From contig VIKE01000006.1 in NCBI GenBank assembly GCA_008080565.1, forward strand, positions 1 through 64,000: a DNA stretch of 64,000 nt. The letters run 5' to 3'. The notes beneath the pieces are model-generated. The model was not told where the DNA came from and made no database searches. It worked only from the letters and a program-made list of their open reading frames with translations. Origin of the DNA: Rhodocyclaceae bacterium. GTDB lineage: Bacteria; Pseudomonadota; Gammaproteobacteria; Burkholderiales; Rhodocyclaceae. How positions within the stretch are numbered: the stretch's first letter is position 1; each line of letters begins with the position of its first letter. The position numbers were made by a program, and so were the translations under genes. Positions 58,622 to 64,000 of this stretch are shown here, piece by piece.

Positions 58622-59241
58622 GCCAGTATGTCGTCGGCCTGACCGGCGGGATCGGCAGCGGAAAAAGCACCGTCGCCGACCTGTTCGTCGAGCAAGGGGC
58701 GGGGTTGGTCGATACCGATGCGATTGCCCGCGACCTGACCCTGGCCGGCGGCGCAGCGATGCCGGCATTGACGGCTGAATTCGGGCCGGAAATCCTGGCC
58801 GCTGATGGCGCGCTCGACCGGGTGGCGATGCGCCGACTGGCCTTCGCCGATCGATCGGCGAGAGGCCGGCTTGAAGGCATCCTGCATCCGCTGATCCGCC
58901 GGATATCAGCCGAACGCTGCCAGGCGGCGACCGAACCCTACGTTATCCTCGCCGTGCCGTTGCTGGTCGAATCGGGAAATTACCGCGAACGCTGCGACCG
59001 GATCGTCGTCGTCGATTGCCCGGAAAGTCTGCAAATTGAGCGTGTGATGGCGCGGAACGGGCTCTCAGCAGAGGAGGTCAAAGCGATCATGGCGGCGCAG
59101 GCAACACGACAACAAAGGTTGGCCGTCGCCGACGATGTTGTGGTCAATGATGCTGATCGGATAAAAATTGTCGAACAGGTCAAAATGCACCATGCAAAAT
59201 ATCTAGCACTTTTGGCCGAAAAACTTAAAGCAAGCTGTTGA
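58618..59241 (+). CDS. coaE: Dephospho-CoA kinase
   Basis: 207 residues. P-loop GLTGGIGSGKSTVADLF (about 6-22), DTDAIARDLT and VPLLVESGNY match CoaE, which makes the last step of coenzyme A synthesis. It is followed by zapD and yacG, the conserved coaE-zapD-yacG order. Confidence 0.96.
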   Translation: MSQYVVGLTGGIGSGKSTVADLFVEQGAGLVDTDAIARDLTLAGGAAMPALTAEFGPEILAADGALDRVAMRRLAFADRSARGRLEGILHPLIRRISAERCQAATEPYVILAVPLLVESGNYRERCDRIVVVDCPESLQIERVMARNGLSAEEVKAIMAAQATRQQRLAVADDVVVNDADRIKIVEQVKMHHAKYLALLAEKLKASC

Positions 59242-59301
59242 GATTTGAATGCAAATGGCTCAGAATAAACAAAATTTTCCGTTTTCTCGGACACCGGCCG
59301 C

Positions 59302-60060
59302 GTGATCACCTACGAATACCCGTTTAATGAACGCATCCGCACGCTGCTGCGTCTGGAAGATTTGTTCGAAAAAACGGCGTATTTCGCCCAGGAAGAAGGC
59401 GCTCTCGAGCACCACGCGGCGCTGCTTTCGCTGTTCGAAATCCTTGAGGTGGCCGGTCGCGCCGACCTCAAGATGGACCTGATCCAGGAACTCGAACGGC
59501 AACGTCAAACGCTGCTCGCTTTTCGCAACAACCCCGAAATTTCCGAAGAAGCACTGTCCGGGGCCCTCTACGAAATCGAGCAGTCGTCGGCCGCGCTGCT
59601 TGGTATGACCGGCAAGATCGGCCAATACCTGCGTGAAAACGACTGGCTGATGGGCATCAAGAGCCGGGCCGCCATTCCCGGCGGCGTCTGCGAATTCGAT
59701 CTGCCGTCCTACCACTGGTGGCTGCACCGCCCGGCCGATGTCCGGCGCAGTGCGCTGGAGGGATGGACCAAGCCGATGCTGCCGCTGCGCGATGCGGCGG
59801 CCATCGTTCTGCGCCTGCTCCGCTCGAGCGGGCGGCCGAAAAGCTACTCGGCGACCAATGGCCAGTTTCAGCTCAATCTCGGCGGGTCCGCCGCGCAGAT
59901 GGTGCGCGTCACGGTCAGCGTCGACGAGCAGGCGATTCCCGAAGTCAGCGCCAACAAATATTTCCTGAACATCCGTTTCACCAAGCCGCCGGCCGGTGAA
60001 CTCAAGTCGCGTAGCTGCGAACGCGACGTTCCCTTCGACCTGACCTTCTGTAACCTGTAA
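59302..60060 (+). CDS. zapD: Cell-division protein ZapD
   Basis: 252 residues from a [24 protein letters not shown] at the N-terminus and [18 protein letters not shown] and KPMLPLRDA in the middle identify ZapD (YacF), which bundles FtsZ filaments. The stop overlaps the yacG start (TAATG). Confidence 0.95.
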   Translation: MITYEYPFNERIRTLLRLEDLFEKTAYFAQEEGALEHHAALLSLFEILEVAGRADLKMDLIQELERQRQTLLAFRNNPEISEEALSGALYEIEQSSAALLGMTGKIGQYLRENDWLMGIKSRAAIPGGVCEFDLPSYHWWLHRPADVRRSALEGWTKPMLPLRDAAAIVLRLLRSSGRPKSYSATNGQFQLNLGGSAAQMVRVTVSVDEQAIPEVSANKYFLNIRFTKPPAGELKSRSCERDVPFDLTFCNL

Positions 60061-60266
60061 TGGCTGTGCGCAAGGTTCGCTGTCCGCAATGCGGCGAAGA
60101 CGCCATCTGGGCCCCCGAAAATCCGTGGCGCCCGTTCTGTTCCGAACGTTGCAAACAGATTGATCTCGGTTGCTGGGCCAGCGATTCCTATCGCATCGGC
60201 GGCGCGGTCAGCGATGAAGAGGCCGGGACGCCAGGTCTCGACTTTCCGGATCAGCCGACGCGCTGA
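60060..60266 (+). CDS. yacG: DNA gyrase inhibitor YacG
   Basis: 68 residues with a zinc ribbon: CPQC near residue 8, and [21 protein letters not shown]. YacG binds the gyrase B subunit and blocks DNA binding. It follows zapD directly. Confidence 0.93.
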   Translation: MAVRKVRCPQCGEDAIWAPENPWRPFCSERCKQIDLGCWASDSYRIGGAVSDEEAGTPGLDFPDQPTR

Positions 60267-60284
60267 TTGCGGCCATCCGGCGAC

Positions 60285-60322
60285 TTCCACGGTCAACCGG
60301 AATTTTTGCCCAAAATTGAAAT
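60285..60322 (+). repeat. Dispersed ~38-bp repeat, copy E
   Basis: TTCCACGGTCAACCGG, then AATTTTTG in place of the A run, then CCCAAAATTGAAAT. It is intergenic between the convergent yacG and Nudix-ThiE genes, 18 nt after the yacG stop. Confidence 0.75.
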
Positions 60323-60338
60323 CCCCTGACGGCGCAGC

Positions 60339-61283
60339 CTACCATCCGCGCATCAGAGCAATGCCGTGGGCGCCGTGCTCCTGCGCTTTCGCCAGCATCT
60401 CCGGCTTCATGCCGCCCAGCGCCAGCACCGGCAGCGTGTTGCCGGCCACCTGTCTGGCAAATTCCGGCCAGCCGAGACCCGATGTTTCGGGATGGCTGGG
60501 CGTTGCCAGCACCGGGCTGAGCAGCGCGTAGTCGAGGCCGAGTTCCCCGGCGCGGGCAACTTCCGGCGCCGTGTGGCAGGAGGCGCCGACCCACGTGAAA
60601 TCGGGGCGCTGTGTGCAGGCGGCCAGCTTGATCGACGACAGATGGATGCCGTCGGCGCCGACCTGGCGGGCGATGTCTTCGTCGTCATTGATGACGACCA
60701 GCGCGCCATGGTCGTGCGCCAGCCGGCAGACGGCTTCGGCCAGCCACAGACGCTGCGCGCGAGGCCAGCCCTTGTCGCGCACCTGGATCAGCCGCAGCCC
60801 GGCCTTGAGCGCCTCTTCCAGCCGTTCCAGCTGGCGTTCCGTGCCCTCGGCCTCGGCGTTGGTGATTGCCATCGTGGTCGGCAGCGACAGGGCTTTGAGG
60901 ATCGGATCGTTGGCCGGCAGGATGGGGGTGACGGTGGCTGCTTCGCCCGTCCGCTGCCATTCGACGGCTGAGTGCTCGAGCGGCGCCGTGATGCCGATTT
61001 CGCCGTCCCACGCCGTGACCCGCCAGAAATTCAGGCGCACGGTGGCGTGCGGGTAGGTGAATTGCCGGGTCAGCCACGGCGAGCAGGCGGTGACGGTGAT
61101 GCCGAGTTCTTCCTGCAATTCGCGGATGAGCGCGTCGCGGACGCTCTCGCCGGGCTCGACCTTGCCGCCGGGGAATTCCCAGTAGCCAGCGTAAACCTTG
61201 TCCTCAGGGCGCTGGGCGAGCAGGAATTCGCGGCCGTCGGCGCGCAGCATGACGGCGGCCGCGACCTCGACGATCTTGCTCAC
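60339..61283 (-). CDS. Nudix hydrolase (MutT type) fused to a ThiE-like domain
   Basis: 314 residues from a GTG overlapping the DUF815 stop (GTGA). The N-terminal Nudix domain (about 1-130) has the full box GGKVEPGESVRDALIRELQEELGI, as in 8-oxo-dGTP diphosphatase. The C-terminal domain (about 135-312) is thiamine-phosphate-synthase-like: IQVRDKGW, VINDDEDIARQVGADGIHLSS, SPVLATPSHP and LALGGM. Such MutT-ThiE fusions are common in beta- and gammaproteobacteria; whether the second half makes thiamine phosphate is unproven. Confidence 0.9.
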   Translation of the reverse strand: MSKIVEVAAAVMLRADGREFLLAQRPEDKVYAGYWEFPGGKVEPGESVRDALIRELQEELGITVTACSPWLTRQFTYPHATVRLNFWRVTAWDGEIGITAPLEHSAVEWQRTGEAATVTPILPANDPILKALSLPTTMAITNAEAEGTERQLERLEEALKAGLRLIQVRDKGWPRAQRLWLAEAVCRLAHDHGALVVINDDEDIARQVGADGIHLSSIKLAACTQRPDFTWVGASCHTAPEVARAGELGLDYALLSPVLATPSHPETSGLGWPEFARQVAGNTLPVLALGGMKPEMLAKAQEHGAHGIALMRGW

Positions 61284-62122
61284 TTGGCCTTCTTTCGCGA
61301 CGTTTTCTGGCGCCCGGCCAGATCGCGGGCGAATTGCCAGGCGACGCGACCGGAGCGCGAGCCGCGGCTCAGAGCCCAGTTCAGCGCCTCGCGCTCGCTG
61401 GCGGCGATCACTTCATCGGCCACGCCCAACTGGCGTGCCCAGTGATTGGCAATGGCCAGATAGTCGTCCTGGCTGAACGGGTAGAAGGAGATCCACAGGC
61501 CGAAACGCTCGGACAGCGAGATTTTTTCCTCGGTGGTTTCGCCGGGGTGAATCTCGTCGTCGACGCGATGCGTTTCGAGGTTCTCGGAAAAATATTCCGG
61601 CATCAGGTGGCGGCGTCCGTCAAGCACCGATTTGAGCGCCTTGTACGCCGTCTCGCCGGCCTCGAAGGACAGGTCGTCGCAAAAAATGATGAATTTTTCC
61701 GGTCGACCGTCGAGAAGATCGACGATGTCGGCCAGGTCGACCAGATCCTCCTTGTCCACCTCGATCAGACGCAGGCCCTTGGCCGAGTATTCATTGAGCA
61801 CGGCCTTGACCAACGACGACTTGCCGGAGCCGCGCGTGCCGGTCAGCAGCACGTTGTTGGCGGTCTTGCCAGCGACGAACTGGCGCGTGTTGGCGGTGAT
61901 GCGCTCCTTCTGGTCGTCGATGTTCTCGAGATCGGACAGGCGGATCGGGTGCGGGTGGCGCACCGCCTGCAGCCAGCCCCGGCCGTTGCTCTTGCGCCAG
62001 CGGAAAGCGACGGCGGATTGCCAGTCTGGCGCTTGCTGGAGCGGCGGCAGGGAGGCTTCGAAGCGGGCCAGTACCGCTTCGGTGCGGGCGAGCAGACGTT
62101 CCAGTGAGGGAGTGTTGGGCAT
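61280..62122 (-). CDS. DUF815-family ATP-binding protein
   Basis: 280 residues from the ATG at 62122 (MPNTPSLERLL). AAA-type P-loop LLTGTRGSGKSSLVKAVL (about 89-106), Walker B FIIFCDDLSFE and a sensor region near GLWISFYPF. DUF815 members are of unknown function. It precedes the Nudix-ThiE gene with a 4-nt overlap and is divergent from mltA. Confidence 0.88.
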   Translation of the reverse strand: MPNTPSLERLLARTEAVLARFEASLPPLQQAPDWQSAVAFRWRKSNGRGWLQAVRHPHPIRLSDLENIDDQKERITANTRQFVAGKTANNVLLTGTRGSGKSSLVKAVLNEYSAKGLRLIEVDKEDLVDLADIVDLLDGRPEKFIIFCDDLSFEAGETAYKALKSVLDGRRHLMPEYFSENLETHRVDDEIHPGETTEEKISLSERFGLWISFYPFSQDDYLAIANHWARQLGVADEVIAASEREALNWALSRGSRSGRVAWQFARDLAGRQKTSRKKAK

Positions 62123-62168
62123 GGTGACAGGTATACTTCGCGGCAAATTGCGAACTCTAGCGAAACCC

Positions 62169-63395
62169 ATGCGAAAAATCCAAACGGCAGCCCTTTTATT
62201 TCTCACCCTGCTGGCCGGCTGTTCGACCGTGCCGCCCAGCGTTGCTCCGGCTGCCTGCGCTCCGTGCCCGGCCTGTGCAGTCTGCCCGGCAGTAGTGCCC
62301 GCCGCTTCGACGCCTGTGCCAACAACCCCTCCCGTATTCACGCGCTCGTTTCAGCCCGCTGGCTGGGGCGATCTGCCCGGCTGGGTCGCTGACGATGTGG
62401 CCGCTGCCTGGCCAGCCTTCCTGCAGTCATGCCGCGGTGTTGGCAGCAAGCCGAATGGGGCCGGCTGGAAGCGCGTCTGCGATCTGGCGCGGGCAGCGGA
62501 TGGCAAGCCCGGCCATGATCCACGCCGTTTCTTCGAGCAGCATCTGAAACCCTACGCGGTTGCCAACGGTGACGGCGCCACCAGCGGCATGATCACCGGC
62601 TACTACGAACCCCTGCTCCAGGGCAGCCGCTCGCGCAGCAGAGGCTACGAACAGCCCGTGCGCGGCGTGCCGGATGATCTGCTGACCATCGACCTGTCGG
62701 CCGTCTTTCCTGAACTGAAGGACAAGCGCGTGCGTGGCCGGCTGGAGGGCAACAAGGTCGTACCCTACTGGTCGCGAGCCGAAATTGCGGCACGTGGCGA
62801 AAAACTGCCCGGAAAAACCCTGCTTTACGTCGACGATGCCGTCGAGCTCTTTTTCCTGCAAGTTCAGGGTTCCGGCCGTGTGCGGCTGGCCGATGGCAGC
62901 GTGGTTCGTCTCAACTACGCCGACCAGAACGGGCATCCCTACCAGTCCATTGGCAAGGCGCTGGTCGAACGCGGCGAGCTGAAGCTGGAAGAAGCATCAA
63001 TGCAGGGCATTCAGGCCTGGGCACGGGCCAATCCGTCACGCCTCGACAATCTGCTCAACACCAACCCCAGCTATGTCTTTTTCCGCGAAGTGCCGAACAG
63101 TCAGGACGGCCCGATCGGGGCCCTGGGCGTACCGCTCACTGCCGAGCGCAGCATTGCCGTCGATCCGCGTTCGGTGCTGCTCGGTTCGCCGGTCTTCCTG
63201 GCGACCACCCGGCCGAATACGGCAACGCCAATGAACCGGCTGGTCATGGCGCAGGATACCGGCGGGGCAATCAAGGGGGCGGTGCGCGCCGACTTCTTCT
63301 GGGGCTTCGGCAAGGAAGCCGGCGAACAGGCGGGGCGAATGAAACAGAGTGGCCGTTTGTGGGTTCTGTTGCCACCGGAGCTCGCCCCGAAATAA
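62169..63395 (+). CDS. mltA: Membrane-bound lytic murein transglycosylase A
   Basis: 408 residues from the ATG at 62169. Lipoprotein signal with LLAGC (Cys18), then a proline/cysteine-rich linker (about 20-55). The MltA domain and the C-terminal 3D domain follow, with ITGYYEPLLQGSRS, FFLQVQGSGRVRLADG, and MAQDTGGAIKGAVRADFFWGFG carrying the catalytic Asp. It cleaves peptidoglycan to 1,6-anhydromuropeptides at the outer membrane. The five cysteines clustered in the linker are unusual. Confidence 0.94.
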   Translation: MRKIQTAALLFLTLLAGCSTVPPSVAPAACAPCPACAVCPAVVPAASTPVPTTPPVFTRSFQPAGWGDLPGWVADDVAAAWPAFLQSCRGVGSKPNGAGWKRVCDLARAADGKPGHDPRRFFEQHLKPYAVANGDGATSGMITGYYEPLLQGSRSRSRGYEQPVRGVPDDLLTIDLSAVFPELKDKRVRGRLEGNKVVPYWSRAEIAARGEKLPGKTLLYVDDAVELFFLQVQGSGRVRLADGSVVRLNYADQNGHPYQSIGKALVERGELKLEEASMQGIQAWARANPSRLDNLLNTNPSYVFFREVPNSQDGPIGALGVPLTAERSIAVDPRSVLLGSPVFLATTRPNTATPMNRLVMAQDTGGAIKGAVRADFFWGFGKEAGEQAGRMKQSGRLWVLLPPELAPK

Positions 63396-63434
63396 GGCGT
63401 CGATGCACCGTTATCGAGCGATGGCTTATTGGTT

Positions 63435-63451
63435 TGCACTCGCATGGTGCA
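63435..63451. promoter_or_regulatory. NtrC-type operator
   Basis: TGCACT-CGCAT-GGTGCA is a near-perfect match to the NtrC consensus (TGCACC-N5-GGTGCA) and sits in an extended palindrome TTTGCAC...GTGCAAA. It is 104 nt upstream of the ammonium transporter start, a plausible enhancer site. Confidence 0.7.
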
Positions 63452-63500
63452 AATAAGTTGTTATGGTATTTGGTAATGCACTGATTTGTAACAACAATGA

Positions 63501-63520
63501 TGCACTGGAATGGTGCTTGC
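63501..63520 (+). promoter_or_regulatory. Sigma-54 type promoter overlapping a second NtrC-like site
   Basis: TGG (63506-63508) and TTGC (63517-63520) have the exact GG-N10-GC spacing of sigma-54 promoters. The same bases also read TGCACT-GGAAT-GGTGCT (63501-63517), an NtrC-like site. The -12 element lies 34 nt before the transporter start codon. Confidence 0.55.
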
Positions 63521-63554
63521 TTTCTGCCTCCCCATTCTTTGATTGGGGTGGTTC

Positions 63555-64000
63555 ATGGAAACGTATCAATCCAGCAGCAACGTATTGTTTATCCTGCTCG
63601 GTGCCATCATGGTGCTGGCCATGCACGCGGGTTTTGCCTTCCTTGAGGTCGGCACGGTCCGCAAAAAGAACCAGGTCAATGCGCTGGTCAAGATTTTGAC
63701 CGATTTTGGCGTGTCGACCGTGGCCTACTTCTTCGTCGGCTACAGCATCGCGTACGGCGTCAATTTCTTCAGCGGTGTCGAGACGCTGATGGAGAAAAAC
63801 GGCTTCGAACTGACCAAGTTCTTCTTCCTGCTCACCTTCGCGGCGGCCATCCCGGCCATCATTTCCGGCGGCATCGCCGAACGCGCCAAGTTCAACCCGC
63901 AACTGATCGCCACCTTCATGCTGGTCGGTTTTGTCTATCCCTTCTTCGAAGGCATTGCCTGGAATCAGGCCTTCGGCGTCCAGGCCTGGCTCAAGGCAAC
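63555..64000 (+). CDS. amtB: Ammonium transporter (partial, continues past window)
   Basis: The first 148 residues, starting at an ATG with GGGGTGG upstream. Membrane segments at about 8-28, 48-68 and 88-110; AFLEVGTVRKKNQVNALVKILTDFGVSTVAYFFVGYSIAYG and IISGGIAERAKF are diagnostic for the Amt family. It moves ammonium across the inner membrane. The upstream NtrC/sigma-54-like sites predict nitrogen-limitation control. No glnK lies upstream within the window. Confidence 0.92.
   Translation, partial: METYQSSSNVLFILLGAIMVLAMHAGFAFLEVGTVRKKNQVNALVKILTDFGVSTVAYFFVGYSIAYGVNFFSGVETLMEKNGFELTKFFFLLTFAAAIPAIISGGIAERAKFNPQLIATFMLVGFVYPFFEGIAWNQAFGVQAWLKA

Overview
The window looks like chromosome of a GC-rich betaproteobacterium, most likely in the Rhodocyclales (Dechloromonas/Azonexus-like). 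The basis is gene order and protein character, not a database search: tRNA-Gln sits between ispE and prs, followed by rplY, pth and ychF; ribBA-ribH-nusB-thiL-pgpA form a run; ftsY-ftsE-ftsX overlap; and coaE-zapD-yacG are consecutive. There is also a dense set of hemerythrin/PAS/GGDEF signalling proteins, typical of that order.

Region 1 (1-7175) is the right-hand end of a genomic island. It is visibly AT-richer than the rest. It carries a giant protein with two tyrosine-recombinase-like domains (1450-6303) and a translationally coupled gene of unknown function (516-1472). It ends in a 44-nt copy of the 3' half of a tRNA-Arg(CCG) gene, followed by that tRNA's terminator. The intact tRNA and the other end of the island must lie left of the window.

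Region 2 (7242-25447) is one long minus-strand signalling operon. In transcription order it encodes a small HicA-like protein, a hybrid sensor kinase, a REC-PAS-PAS-GGDEF(degenerate)-EAL-REC protein, a large multi-PAS/GAF kinase, a REC-HD-GYP protein, a single response regulator, an MglA-like small GTPase, a soluble kinase, a REC domain fused to a GspE/PilB-type ATPase, and a hemerythrin-PAS kinase. Most junctions are 4-nt overlaps. It reads as an integrated phosphorelay / c-di-GMP / GTPase module aimed at a pilus- or secretion-type motor, and it is the best candidate for an undescribed system here.

Region 3 (25444-47155) is mostly housekeeping: pgpA, thiL, nusB, ribH and ribBA; a YceI protein; a membrane aminopropyltransferase-like protein; a GGDEF-EAL protein; ychF, pth, rplY, prs, tRNA-Gln, ispE, lolB and a TPR lipoprotein-operon partner; mutM, a dynamin-like GTPase, ferredoxin, coaD, rsmD and a pair of M16 peptidases.

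Region 4 (47265-64000) holds ftsY-ftsE-ftsX, a Tat-exported flavoprotein, a PhnD-sensor hybrid kinase, a broken NamZ-like muramidase gene, a DOMON-like gene, a TrpB2-type enzyme, a SPOR protein, coaE-zapD-yacG, a Nudix-ThiE fusion, a DUF815 ATPase, mltA, and the start of an ammonium transporter gene behind NtrC/sigma-54-like sites. A dispersed repeat of about 38 bp occurs at least five times, always in the same orientation, between 29.6 and 60.3 kb.
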